Shown here: positions 17,244 to 25,557 of the stretch, one piece after another
Layout: each line of letters starts with the position of its first letter
Numbering within the stretch: position 1 is the stretch's first letter
NCBI GenBank assembly: GCA_021604545.1
Contig: BQJE01000005.1
Coordinates: 124,001 to 188,000, forward strand
Length of the DNA stretch: 64,000 bases
Reading direction: 5' to 3'
Origin: Micavibrio sp.
GTDB lineage: Bacteria > Pseudomonadota > Alphaproteobacteria > Micavibrionales > Micavibrionaceae
Translations under genes and position numbers: made by a program
The notes under the pieces: generated by a model
The model's input: the letters and a program-made list of their open reading frames with translations, nothing else
Database searches by the model: none
What the model was told of the DNA's origin: nothing

Positions 17244-18023
17244 TTACGTATTCGTCTTGAGGGCTAAAAAGGTTTCAAGTTCAATATGACGTTGCAAAAA
17301 CTCTTGAAAACCAAAGCCTTTGTGAGCGTTTAGAGTTGTTTCAACGGCTTCGTTAAGGCCAACGCCCTGGTTTAATGCCAATAACATCTCATATTCGCCG
17401 TCTTCCAATTTCACGATTACTGAATCAAGCTCGGGCCTGTAAATCATCATCTTTACGCCACCACTATCCACACTCATGGTTTTGTCCGGGTCATCTTCAA
17501 TACAAAAATTCCTGATCTTATCAAGCGGGTAACGGGAAGAAACCAGTTGTACATTCTGTCTCAATTTCAATTGTAAATCTTCCGGCGAGGCAGTTGCCAG
17601 CTCATTGGCTTTCAGGGGTTCATCTTCGGGTGCGTGATAGGCTTCGTTCATCGCAATCTCTAATTTTGCCATATCGGCTAAATAGGGAAGTGCCTTGGCC
17701 AGTTCATAGCTTTCAATAAATTTATCAAAGCCTGCGCCGTACATATTGAGGCAGCCATGAGTTGGTGGGTTTTCAAGAACGAAGCTCCGTGCCATCAGTT
17801 CTAAGAACTCATGCCCAACCAGTTTTTCTAAAAGCGGATGCGATGCGATCATCACGTCGGTCAGGCTACCAATAATATTATTGCGATAGACCTTGAGCCG
17901 CTCTGGCAAAGGAATATCGCCAACATTAAACAACTCGGCAAAATCTTCTGGGGGGGTATCCAAAACCTTCGGATGATCCAGCATCGTATCCTTGAAGTAT
18001 TTTTGAACTTCACTCAGCCGCAT
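17244..18023 (-). CDS. DUF2063 RiPP maturation partner (BufC/HvfC-like)
   Basis: A 259-residue protein with the N-terminal DUF2063 domain: RLKVYRNNIIGSLTDVM (about residues 42-58), then PPTHGCLNMYGAGFDKFIE. The C-terminal half is mixed alpha/beta and ends in a winged-helix-like segment. In bufferin and methanobactin-like pathways this protein binds the DUF692 (MNIO) enzyme and presents the leader or core of the precursor peptide. Its start overlaps the end of the DUF692 gene by 14 bases, a tight coupling that fits a two-protein complex. The older annotation 'putative DNA-binding domain' for this family is probably misleading. Confidence 0.9.
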   Translation of the reverse strand: MRLSEVQKYFKDTMLDHPKVLDTPPEDFAELFNVGDIPLPERLKVYRNNIIGSLTDVMIASHPLLEKLVGHEFLELMARSFVLENPPTHGCLNMYGAGFDKFIESYELAKALPYLADMAKLEIAMNEAYHAPEDEPLKANELATASPEDLQLKLRQNVQLVSSRYPLDKIRNFCIEDDPDKTMSVDSGGVKMMIYRPELDSVIVKLEDGEYEMLLALNQGVGLNEAVETTLNAHKGFGFQEFLQRHIELETFLALKTNT

Positions 18024-18915
18024 TGGTGATGTCCTTATTCAGAATGCGGTTCATGATATCGCGTGCCTTGTTTGCTTCCTCTACCAGCTTTGAAAGTGGT
18101 GGGAAATCCTGATCCCATTCAATCAGTGTTGGGACTGAGCCCAGTCGCCGCACGGCGTGTTCATATAAATCCCAGACATCTTTTTTCACGGGCCGGGAAT
18201 GCGTGTCTATCAGAATAATCCCGTCTCCGACTTCCTGTTCGATATGGCCGGCCAGATGCATCTCACCAACTTTAGAGGAATCAATGCCGTCAATATATTC
18301 AAAAGGATCAAGGCCATGATTATGTGACTGAACAAAAATATTATTGATGTCGAGCAAAATGCCGCAGCCTGTTTTTTCGGACAGGCGGTTCATAAATTCA
18401 TGCTCGCTCATCTCATTTTCGGCAAAGGCAACGTAAGTGGACGGGTTTTCAACGAGCATTGTTCGGCCAAAATATTCCTGTGTGCGTTCTACATTGCGGC
18501 AGAGCGTATCAAGCGATTCTTTCGTATAGGGCAGGGGTAGCAAATCATTGAGATGTGCATTGCCACTGGCGCTCCATGAGGCGTGATCTGATACATTAAA
18601 AGGCTGGTAAATATCAATCAGCTCTTTGAACTGGCGCAAATGCTCTTCACTAACCGGGTCTGTAGAGCCCAATGACAAACCCACGGCATGTAAACTCAGT
18701 TGATATTTCTCGCGGGCTTTTGAAAGGAAATGACGATGGGCACCGCCACCAAAATAATTTTCCGGGTGGACTTCCAGCCAGCCAACATTTGGTGGGCTAT
18801 TTGTAACTTCTTCGTAATACGGGTGCCTCAAACCAATTCCCACCGGATCGCGCGGGGGCGAAGCCGGTGGGAATGGATTAGGTTTAGGTTCATTCTGTTT
18901 CAAATGAACGGACAT
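18010..18915 (-). CDS. DUF692 multinuclear non-heme iron oxidase (MNIO), RiPP-modifying (BufB/MbnB-like)
   Basis: A 301-residue TIM-barrel protein of the DUF692/MbnB family. Likely iron ligands are seen in HAVGLSLGS, SDHASW, VENPSTY, LLDINNIFVQSHNHG, GEMHLAGH and DTHSR, all in the family order. MNIO enzymes use two or three iron ions to rewrite Cys residues of a ribosomal peptide, for example to oxazolone/thioamide or 5-thiooxazole. The gene starts 6 bp after the DUF2282 precursor stop and overlaps the DUF2063 gene, so substrate, enzyme and partner are co-produced. The expected substrate is the Cys-containing precursor upstream. The enzyme family is certain; the exact modification is inference. 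Confidence 0.94.
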   Translation of the reverse strand: MSVHLKQNEPKPNPFPPASPPRDPVGIGLRHPYYEEVTNSPPNVGWLEVHPENYFGGGAHRHFLSKAREKYQLSLHAVGLSLGSTDPVSEEHLRQFKELIDIYQPFNVSDHASWSASGNAHLNDLLPLPYTKESLDTLCRNVERTQEYFGRTMLVENPSTYVAFAENEMSEHEFMNRLSEKTGCGILLDINNIFVQSHNHGLDPFEYIDGIDSSKVGEMHLAGHIEQEVGDGIILIDTHSRPVKKDVWDLYEHAVRRLGSVPTLIEWDQDFPPLSKLVEEANKARDIMNRILNKDITNAAE

Positions 18916-18921
18916 TAGAGA

Positions 18922-19284
18922 TTAATGCTTCTCCATTGCATCAGCAGCACCTTCCACAGCGTCAGCTGCATCACCGGCTGCTTCAGAAGCAGCATCAGCA
19001 GCACCTTCAGCAGCAGCTTCTACTGGAGATGTTGAACCACCGGCAAGACGTTCACAAACACCGGCTGGCAGAGCGATAAACTCGCCGCCATCAGCATCAG
19101 CAGCAGCTTGACCTGCACATGAATGTGTTTTGGCAGCATTCGCACAGTCATTGGCACCGGCTTTTACAACGCCGTAGCATTTTTCTTTGGCAGTGCCTTC
19201 AGCCATAGCAGAACCGGCAGCACCGGCAAGTGTCAGGGCCACAGCACTAGCAATAAGTGTCTTTACAGTTTTCTTAGCAATCAT
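18922..19284 (-). CDS. DUF2282 bufferin-type precursor (BufA1-like) with an alanine-rich tail
   Basis: A 120-residue secreted precursor. A Sec-type signal peptide covers residues 1-28 (cleavage after AMA). The core carries four Cys (36, 47, 56, 77) in the DUF2282 pattern KCYGVVKAGANDC, HSCAG and LPAGVCE. In characterised bufferins such Cys are modified by the MNIO enzyme and the exported peptide binds copper. Residues 84-120 form an extra Ala/Asp/Glu tail with AADA-like repeats, which short family members lack. The start at 19284 has a strong GGAG Shine-Dalgarno; the frame extends upstream to 19377 without support. An ECF-type promoter lies about 85 bases upstream of the start. Confidence 0.9.
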   Translation of the reverse strand: MIAKKTVKTLIASAVALTLAGAAGSAMAEGTAKEKCYGVVKAGANDCANAAKTHSCAGQAAADADGGEFIALPAGVCERLAGGSTSPVEAAAEGAADAASEAAGDAADAVEGAADAMEKH

Positions 19285-19368
19285 TTGTTTCACTCCTCCA
19301 AGAGTATAGTTGAGTAGTATCGTTGTATGTGAATGAAAGAGGTTTTTACCCCCTCGTCTGTTGAACCT

Positions 19369-19394
19369 TTCGGCCAAAGACGAGGCATGGTTAC
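19369..19394 (-). promoter_or_regulatory. SigF-type ECF promoter of the bufferin operon
   Basis: On the minus strand, GTAACC (19389-19394) and CGAA (19369-19372) are separated by exactly 16 bases. This is the GTAACC-N16-CGAA motif I recall for Caulobacter SigF, the metal-stress ECF factor that drives DUF2282/DUF692 operons there. Transcription would begin near 19362, leaving a leader of about 75 nt. An 8-bp inverted repeat (CCTCGTCT 19352-19359, AGACGAGG 19378-19385) straddles the -10. The sigma factor gene itself is not in the window. Confidence 0.72.
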
Positions 19395-19460
19395 ACAGTC
19401 CGGTAAAAAAATGGAGTCTAAAGTTGCTTTTAGCACAGAAAATTTCTACATATTGGAACC

Positions 19461-20384
19461 ATGCAAATATTTGAAACTTATAAGAATATTCCGCCCGAAG
19501 CCCAGAATGCAGTTATCGCAATTGGTAATTTCGATGGTGTGCATAAGGGCCATCAGGCTTTGCTGGGCCAGGCCAAGGCCAAAGCGGATGAGTTGGGAAA
19601 GAAGCTGGGCGTGCTGACATTTGAGCCACATCCGCGCAGTCTTTTTCGTCCAGACGACCCACCCTTTCGGATTACGCCTGCGTCCTTAAAAGCGGATCGT
19701 TTGAAAGATATTGGCATTGATTATATTTTTGCCGTTCCCTTTGACTGGGATTTTGCCAGCCAGAGCGCCGAAGATTTTGTCGAGAATGTTCTCAAAGAAG
19801 GATTAAATCCGAACCATGTTGTGGTTGGTTATGATTTTTGTTTTGGGCAACTGCGCAAAGGTTCACCAGAGACAATAAAGGGTGCCGGGCTGGATGTGAC
19901 GGTGATTGAAAAAGTCACAGCAGACGATAAGGAAGCGATTTCCTCCAGCCGCATCCGCACCGCTTTGCGTCATGGTGAGATTGAAACGGCGAATAATCTT
20001 CTGGGATGGGAATGGGAAATACGCGGTGAAATTGTCCATGGTGATCGGCGCGGGCATGAACTTGGTTTTCCGACCGCCAATGTGCCTTTGAATGGAACGC
20101 TGCACCCGGCCTACGGCGTTTATGCCACCCAGGTAAAGATTGAAGGTGAAGATGAATGGCGACCGTCGGCCACCAATATCGGCATTCGACCCATGTATGA
20201 AGTCGAAGAAGGTCTGGTCGAAGCGCATATTTTTGATTTTGATGAAGAGATATACGGCAAGGCCCTAACCATTCGCCCGGTCAAACGCCTGCGCGGCGAA
20301 GCCAAATTTAGCTCAGTTGATGATCTGATCGAACAAATGGGCAAAGATTGCGAACAAGCCCGGCAAATCCTTCAAAATTCTTGA
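19461..20384 (+). CDS. ribF: Bifunctional riboflavin kinase/FAD synthetase
   Basis: A 307-residue enzyme making FMN and then FAD from riboflavin in the cytoplasm. The N-terminal nucleotidyltransferase domain has GNFDGVHKGHQALL (the HxGH-type motif) and SSSRIRTALRHGEI near residue 155. The C-terminal riboflavin kinase domain has GEIVHGDRRGHELGFPTANV and GVYATQV. The length is normal. It is divergent from the bufferin operon with 176 bp between the two start codons, and is followed after 34 bp by ileS, the common ribF-ileS pairing. Confidence 0.96.
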   Translation: MQIFETYKNIPPEAQNAVIAIGNFDGVHKGHQALLGQAKAKADELGKKLGVLTFEPHPRSLFRPDDPPFRITPASLKADRLKDIGIDYIFAVPFDWDFASQSAEDFVENVLKEGLNPNHVVVGYDFCFGQLRKGSPETIKGAGLDVTVIEKVTADDKEAISSSRIRTALRHGEIETANNLLGWEWEIRGEIVHGDRRGHELGFPTANVPLNGTLHPAYGVYATQVKIEGEDEWRPSATNIGIRPMYEVEEGLVEAHIFDFDEEIYGKALTIRPVKRLRGEAKFSSVDDLIEQMGKDCEQARQILQNS

Positions 20385-20418
20385 TTAATCAGGCTTTTCT
20401 GGTCATAGTGCGGTCCTT

Positions 20419-23322
20419 ATGACTGAAGATAACAAAGACAAATACCGCGATACCGTTTTCCTGCCGAAGACGGAATTTCCCATGCGTGGCGGTCTGCCGC
20501 AAAAAGAGCCGGGAATTCTCAAGAAATGGCAGGAGATGGATTTGTACGGCCAAATTCGTGAAAACGCCAAAGGCAAAGAAAAATGGGTGCTGCATGACGG
20601 CCCGGCCTACGCCAATGGAAATATTCATATGGGCCATGCGGTCAATAAAATCCTCAAAGATGTGGTGGTAAAATCCTATTCGATGCTGGGTTATGATGCA
20701 CCCTATGTTCCTGGTTCCGATTGTCATGGTCTTCCCATTGAATGGAAGATTGAAGAACAATACAGAGAAAAAGGACAAAGCAAGGATGATATTGAGCCCT
20801 TGCAGCTTCGTGGAGAATGTCGGGATTTTGCACAAAAGTGGAGTGACATCCAGGGTGAGCAGACTCAACGCTTGGGCGTTTTGGGCCAGTGGGATGCCCC
20901 TTATATGACGATGAGCAATAAATCCGAAGGGCTTATTGTTCGTGAACTTCATAAGTTTTTAAAAAACGGAGGCTTGTATAAGGGCGTCAAACCGGTGATG
21001 TGGTCGACGGTTGAAAAAACCGCGCTGGCCGAAGCGGAGGTGGAATATAAGGAACACAAATCCATCACCGTCTGGGTGAAGTTTCCGATTGTGAAAACCG
21101 ATCATGTATTGCTTAAAGATGCATCCATTGTCATCTGGACAACAACACCATGGACGCTGCCGAGCAACCGCGCCGTGGCGTTCGGAGAGAATATCGAATA
21201 CGGCGTGTTTGAAATTAAATCCGTGGCAGAGGGCAGCCGTGCCAAAGCAGGTGACAAAATTGTTTTGGCGCTTTCGCTAGCCGACGGTGTGAAAGAACAG
21301 GCAAAGATCGAAGAGTGGGAACAGCTCGGGACGTTAAAGGGCGAAGAGATCGCCGGGATAGTTTGTGCGCATCCTCTTTATCAAAAATGTCATCCTGAGC
21401 GTAGCGAAGGATCTAAAGACAGCGCAGGAGATCCTTCGGCTTCGCCTCAGGATGACAGTGATGGGTGGATCTATGATTTTGACGTTCCGGCACTCGAAGG
21501 TGATTTTGTGACCGAAGAAGCTGGAACCGGGTTTGTGCATATCGCGCCTGGCCACGGACAAGACGACTTTTATTTAGGGCTGGCCCATGGCGTTGAAGTG
21601 ACCGACAACGTTGCTGATGATGGAAAGTTTCGTGAGCATGTACCGCTCTTTGCGGGCCTCGAGGTTTACACACAAGATGGAAAAATGGGCGATGGGAATT
21701 TTGCGGTGCTCAAAGCGCTGGATGAGGTAGGCGCGTTGCTGGCTAAAGGCTCTCTCCGCCATGAATATCCGCATAGCTGGCGGTCTGGGGCACCGGTGAT
21801 TTTCCGCACGACGCCGCAATGGTTTATTTCGATGGAAGAAAATGACCTCCGAAAGAAAGCATTGGAGGGAATTAAAAAAACGAAATGGGTTCCAGCCAAA
21901 GGCGAGGCACGTATTAATGCAATGATAGAACAGCGTCCCGACTGGTGTATCTCACGTCAGCGCGCCTGGGGTGTACCGATTGCTTTGTTCGTACACAAAG
22001 AGACGGATGAAATTTTGAAAGATGAGGCTGTGATAGAGCGTATCGGCTCTATTTTTGAAGAAGATGGGGCGGATTCATGGTGGTCACGACCGGCGCAGGA
22101 TTTTCTTGGAAATGACTATAAAGCGGAAGACTATGAGCAGGTTTTTGATACAGCGGATGTTTGGTTTGATTCTGCTTCTACACACGCTCTTGTTTTGGAG
22201 CAGCATGAGGATCTTCACTGGCCTGCTGATTTGTATCTCGAAGGCTCGGACCAGCATCGCGGCTGGTTCCATTCAAGCCTGCTGGAATCCTGCGGCACGC
22301 GCGGCGAAGCGCCGTATGAAACCGTGCTCACCCACGGTTTCGTGCTCGATGAAAAGGGCTATAAAATGTCGAAATCGGCGGGTAATGTCGTCGACCCGCT
22401 GAAGATGATGGAGCAATACGGCGCCGATATTTTGCGCCTGTGGACACTGACATCGGATTTTGCCGAAGACATTCGCATCGGCAAAGACTCGCTGAAACAA
22501 ACCGCCGATCTCTACCGCCGCATCAGAAATACTTTGCGTTTTCTTCTCGGCGCGTTGGATGGATTTAGTAAGTCCGAAGCGGTCGATCTCAAGGATTTAA
22601 ATGCGCTGCCGGAACTGGAGCGGCTCATGCTGCACCGCCTGTTTGAAATGGACCGCGATGCGCGCAAGTATATCGCAGATTATGATTTTTTGAAGCTGAG
22701 TAAAATGCTGCATGATTTTTGTAACGAAGATTTGTCGGCCTTTTATTTTGATATCCGCAAAGACCGTTTATATTGCGACCTCCCGGACTCAGATGAGCGC
22801 CGCGCCGCGCGAACTGTTATGGTGGAAATTTTTAGTTATCTAACAACATGGTTGTCGCCGATCCTGTGCTACACCGCGGAAGAGGCGTGGTTGCGGCGAC
22901 CGGAAGGCGTATTTGAAGATGCCGATAGTGTTCATCTGCGGACCTTCCCGGATGTGCCGAAAGAATGGCAGAATGATTCATTGTCTGAAAAATGGGAAGA
23001 AATCAAAAAAATACGCAAAAATGTTCTCGAGGCTATTGAGCCCATGCGTGCCAGTAAGGAACTTGGTTCCTCACTCGAGGCCTTGCCCGTGATTGCTACA
23101 GATAGTGATGACGTAAAATCCCTCAAAGATGAAATGGCCGATATCTGCATCACATCTCAAATTGAAATTAATGACGGTGCATCATCGGTCGTCATTAAAA
23201 AAGCAAACGGCGAGAAATGCCTGCGCTGCTGGAAGGTGCTTCCCGAAGTCGGTGAAAAATCAGGGCATCTGTGTAACCGTTGTTCGGACGCCGTGGAACA
23301 TCACAAAAAAGCGGCGGCTTAA
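20419..23322 (+). CDS. ileS: Isoleucyl-tRNA synthetase with an in-frame palindromic insertion
   Basis: A 967-residue class I synthetase. The HIGH motif is HMGH (residues 70-73) and KMSKS is at 649-653. The CP1 editing domain includes [16 protein letters not shown]. The C-terminal zinc finger has the Cys pairs CLRCW and CNRC. Between the conserved AHPLY and YDFDVP segments of the editing domain the protein carries about 23 extra residues (324-346, containing CHPERSEGS) encoded by a palindromic DNA element. The frame is kept and the rest of the enzyme looks intact, so it should be active. ribF lies upstream; a second type of palindromic repeat follows the stop. Confidence 0.97.
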   Translation: MTEDNKDKYRDTVFLPKTEFPMRGGLPQKEPGILKKWQEMDLYGQIRENAKGKEKWVLHDGPAYANGNIHMGHAVNKILKDVVVKSYSMLGYDAPYVPGSDCHGLPIEWKIEEQYREKGQSKDDIEPLQLRGECRDFAQKWSDIQGEQTQRLGVLGQWDAPYMTMSNKSEGLIVRELHKFLKNGGLYKGVKPVMWSTVEKTALAEAEVEYKEHKSITVWVKFPIVKTDHVLLKDASIVIWTTTPWTLPSNRAVAFGENIEYGVFEIKSVAEGSRAKAGDKIVLALSLADGVKEQAKIEEWEQLGTLKGEEIAGIVCAHPLYQKCHPERSEGSKDSAGDPSASPQDDSDGWIYDFDVPALEGDFVTEEAGTGFVHIAPGHGQDDFYLGLAHGVEVTDNVADDGKFREHVPLFAGLEVYTQDGKMGDGNFAVLKALDEVGALLAKGSLRHEYPHSWRSGAPVIFRTTPQWFISMEENDLRKKALEGIKKTKWVPAKGEARINAMIEQRPDWCISRQRAWGVPIALFVHKETDEILKDEAVIERIGSIFEEDGADSWWSRPAQDFLGNDYKAEDYEQVFDTADVWFDSASTHALVLEQHEDLHWPADLYLEGSDQHRGWFHSSLLESCGTRGEAPYETVLTHGFVLDEKGYKMSKSAGNVVDPLKMMEQYGADILRLWTLTSDFAEDIRIGKDSLKQTADLYRRIRNTLRFLLGALDGFSKSEAVDLKDLNALPELERLMLHRLFEMDRDARKYIADYDFLKLSKMLHDFCNEDLSAFYFDIRKDRLYCDLPDSDERRAARTVMVEIFSYLTTWLSPILCYTAEEAWLRRPEGVFEDADSVHLRTFPDVPKEWQNDSLSEKWEEIKKIRKNVLEAIEPMRASKELGSSLEALPVIATDSDDVKSLKDEMADICITSQIEINDGASSVVIKKANGEKCLRCWKVLPEVGEKSGHLCNRCSDAVEHHKKAAA
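21389..21456 (+). repeat. Palindromic element inside the ileS coding sequence
   Basis: The arms are GTCATCCTGAG (21389) and CTCAGGATGAC (ending 21456), with a second inner pair CGAAGGATCT and AGATCCTTCG. The 68-bp element is read through in frame as part of IleRS. The family is different from the 840 and 23330 copies and resembles widely dispersed intergenic repeats whose translation gives HPERSEGS. Confidence 0.9.
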
Positions 23323-23329
23323 CCCCATC

Positions 23330-23456
23330 GTCATCCCCGCGTCCCCGCGAAAGCGGGGATTAAGCGGCGGGGATCCAGAAAAAGACAGCAGCGAAGCTGC
23401 TGACATATGGATCCCGTTCGTGCGAACCCTGCTTCGCAGGGTGCCAACGGGATGAC
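23330..23456. repeat. Composite palindromic repeat, copy 2
   Basis: Same outer arms (GTCATCCC, GGGATGAC) and inner arms (GCGGGGATCCAG, CATATGGATCCCGTTCG) as the copy at 840-993, but with different hairpin loops and no CAAAG array. It lies between the convergent ileS and msrA stops, a position like that of copy 1, and may serve as a terminator for both. Confidence 0.85.
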
Positions 23457-23466
23457 GAGAAAAGGA

Positions 23467-24090
23467 TCAACGCTTGCGCTGCTGCTTCAGGTACATCCTG
23501 ATATGCGGCTGGCCGTTTTGTTTTTCGTACTTCTCGTAATATTGCTGGTGGTAGTCTTCACCCTCCCAGAACGTTTCCGCAGGCACGACTTCGGTCACAA
23601 TAGGATTGGGATAAACCTTGTTCATGTTTACCCGCTTAATCATTTTCTCAGCGTCGCGTTTTTGTTTTTCATTATGATAAAAAATTGCCGAGCGGTATTG
23701 CGTGCCGGTATCGACGCCCTGAGCGTTTAACGTCGTCGGGTCATGCGCTTTGGTCAGAAAAAATTCCAGCAAATCCCTGTAGCTTATTTTTTTCGGATCG
23801 AACGTAACCTCGATCACCTCGGCATGGCCGGTGGTGCCGGTCGTCACATCTTTGTATGACGGCCCCTCGGCCTCGCCGCCCATATAGCCGACGCGGGTGA
23901 ACAACACACCGTCCAGCGCCCGGTATTCACTTTCCAGGCACCAGAAACAGCCACCGCCTAACGTGGCGACAGGGTATCCTTCGGGTTTTTCGTTCATCAA
24001 ATCATCCCCTTTCTCCATATAGGCTGTGGCGCCTGGTGCGCCGAGCAATAAAGCTGGCAGACTCAGTAAAAACAGCCATAAAACCCGCAT
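23467..24090 (-). CDS. msrA: Peptide methionine sulfoxide reductase MsrA, exported form
   Basis: A 207-residue protein with an N-terminal hydrophobic signal (MRVLWLFLLSLPALLLGAPGATA) followed by a complete MsrA domain. The catalytic Cys is in GGGCFWCLE, and GYMGG, YKDV, TGHAEVIEV and GTQYRSAIF are family motifs. It reduces methionine-S-sulfoxide in proteins. The signal peptide suggests repair of periplasmic proteins, unlike the usual cytoplasmic form. No resolving Cys is obvious near the C-terminus; the second Cys is the one in the CFWC motif. It converges on ileS across a palindromic repeat. Confidence 0.94.
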   Translation of the reverse strand: MRVLWLFLLSLPALLLGAPGATAYMEKGDDLMNEKPEGYPVATLGGGCFWCLESEYRALDGVLFTRVGYMGGEAEGPSYKDVTTGTTGHAEVIEVTFDPKKISYRDLLEFFLTKAHDPTTLNAQGVDTGTQYRSAIFYHNEKQKRDAEKMIKRVNMNKVYPNPIVTEVVPAETFWEGEDYHQQYYEKYEKQNGQPHIRMYLKQQRKR

Positions 24091-24207
24091 TTTTGCTTCC
24101 TTTGGAATATAGGTTTAAAATAGTACTATAGTTTGCATGTGTTTACTTTTGTGTATTCGCATTATGGTCTGAAATGTTACATCCCCCATATTACCTAATG
24201 GTTTGTG

Positions 24208-24930
24208 ATGATAAAAATTACTTCACCGAGTTTTGATAAACGCCTTAACGACGATTCGCCTGATGTTATCGTATTGCATTATACGGGGATGGGATCTGCG
24301 CTGGAATCGCTGGAGGTTTTGTGCGATCCCTTTGCCAAGGTGAGCGCGCATTATTTCATTGATGAGGACGGTAGTGTTTTGAACCTTGTGAAGGAGGATA
24401 AGCGCGCCTGGCATTCGGGGATTTCCTTTTGGAAGGGGGATACGGATGTGAATTCGCGCTCCATTGGTATTGAGCTTGTTAACCCGGGCCATGAATTCGG
24501 TTATCGCAATTTTACTGAAGTGCAGATGAAGGCGGTGATATCGTTGTGTCAGGACCTCATTAAGAAATATAAAATTCCATCTGATAACATTCTTGGCCAT
24601 TCGGATGTTGCGCCGGAGCGTAAAACCGATCCCGGTGAATTATTTGACTGGGAGCGGCTGGGTCAGGAAGGGGTAGGGCTGTGGCCCGAGCCTACCATGG
24701 AAGATTTCGAGGCTGCTGAAGATCTTGTTAAAAACGAATACAACTTCCAGCATCTGCTAACTGAATATGGCTACAATCCGCTCGCTGCTTATGTTGATGT
24801 GGTTACCGCTTTTCACCGTCACTTTTATCCTGAAAAATTCGGCGAAGACGGCAAGCCCGGCGAGGTTGATGAAACCAGTGCAGCAAGACTTTTGGCGCTT
24901 GTCCGCGCCGCTCATAAAGACGAAACTTGA
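24208..24930 (+). CDS. N-acetylmuramoyl-L-alanine amidase, AmpD/AmiD type
   Basis: A 240-residue Amidase_2 (PGRP-like) protein. Zinc ligands are expected in VLHYTGM and ILGHSDVAPERKTDPG, with the substrate-contact segment GIELVNPGHEFGY. The C-terminal 70 residues (EYGYNPLAAYVDVVTAFHRHFYP) match a peptidoglycan-binding-like helical domain. There is no signal peptide, so a cytoplasmic AmpD-like role in recycling anhydro-muropeptides is more likely than a periplasmic one. The start is ATG 24208, with an in-frame GTG three bases earlier. Its stop codon overlaps a possible -35 of rnpB. Confidence 0.9.
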   Translation: MIKITSPSFDKRLNDDSPDVIVLHYTGMGSALESLEVLCDPFAKVSAHYFIDEDGSVLNLVKEDKRAWHSGISFWKGDTDVNSRSIGIELVNPGHEFGYRNFTEVQMKAVISLCQDLIKKYKIPSDNILGHSDVAPERKTDPGELFDWERLGQEGVGLWPEPTMEDFEAAEDLVKNEYNFQHLLTEYGYNPLAAYVDVVTAFHRHFYPEKFGEDGKPGEVDETSAARLLALVRAAHKDET

Positions 24931-24961
24931 TAAAACCCACAAAAACTGGCAGATTATGGTC

Positions 24962-25336
24962 AACCAGAAGATCGGATGGCTGCTTCACTTGGTGGAGAGG
25001 AAAGTCCGGGCTTCACACAAATACGGCGCCGGGTAACGCCCGGAGGGAGTGATCCCATGGAAAGTGCCACAGAAAACAGACCGCCGATGGCTGGTTCTCT
25101 CGAGAAGTCAGCACAGGTAAGGATGAAAAGGTGCGGTAAGAGCGCACCGCGGGGCTGGTAACAGTTCTGGCATGGTAAACCCCGCCGGAAGCAAGACCAA
25201 ATAGGAACCACATAGGGCGGATTTGTGCGCTGGTGGTTCGGGTAGGTTGCTTGAGGTATTCGGTAACGGATATCCCAGATGAATGGTCATCTCCTGCTTT
25301 TGCAGGGACAAAACCCGGCTTATAGATATTCTGGTT
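24962..25336 (+). ncRNA. rnpB: RNase P RNA (class A)
   Basis: The universally conserved blocks are all present in order: GAGGAAAGTCCGGGC, ACAGAAAACAGACCGCC, the GGTAAGAGCGCACCG hairpin, AGCAAGACCAAATAG, the TTGCTTGAGG region, AGATGAATGG and ACAAAACCCGGCTTA. The ends pair as helix P1 (AACCAGAA at the 5' end with TTCTGGTT at the 3' end). The RNA is the catalytic subunit that trims pre-tRNA 5' ends. It begins about 30 bp after the amidase gene; a weak promoter (TTGATA 24927-24932, GATTAT 24952-24957, 19-bp spacing) may serve it. Ends are placed by the P1 pairing. Confidence 0.96.
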
Positions 25337-25345
25337 ATGACATAA

Positions 25346-25374
25346 AACCGTCCAGTATCCCTGGGCGGTTTTTT
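25346..25374 (+). terminator. Rho-independent terminator of rnpB
   Basis: CCGTCCAG (25348-25355) pairs with CTGGGCGG, leaving a short TATCC-type loop, and a run of six T follows. It lies directly after the RNase P RNA. Confidence 0.88.
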
Positions 25375-25379
25375 GCACC

Positions 25380-25557
25380 GATTCGATTTCTGTGATTAAC
25401 TCACTAGAGAATCGTTGGATTCATTGACGATTCAAGGGTTTCCGTGGTATTTCAATAAGGATTCAAGGCTTGTCTCTCCGTGGGTTTTGAGTCCTTCCGC
25501 GATTCTCTTTCTTGCCGCTAAAAAGTATTACACTTAAAAGGTTTTTCACTATGAATC
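25380..25557. promoter_or_regulatory. Dense GANTC (CcrM-type) cluster upstream of the dcw cluster
   Basis: GANTC occurs at 25380, 25409, 25418, 25429, 25460, 25489, 25501 and 25553: eight sites in 178 bp against about one per 256 bp expected at random. Two of them lie in a direct repeat (GATTCAAGG...CCGTGG at 25429-25447 and 25460-25482). Alphaproteobacterial CcrM methylates GANTC, and GcrA reads its state at cell-cycle promoters. The last site spans the rsmH start codon. Confidence 0.75.

Noticed and set aside
17244..18023. DNA-binding regulator (older DUF2063 annotation)
   Set aside because: The operon context with DUF692 and DUF2282 and the coupling by overlap point to a RiPP maturation partner.
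19333..19617. 94-codon ORF between the bufferin promoter and ribF
   Set aside because: Overlaps the ECF promoter and the ribF start in another frame; no similarity to anything known.
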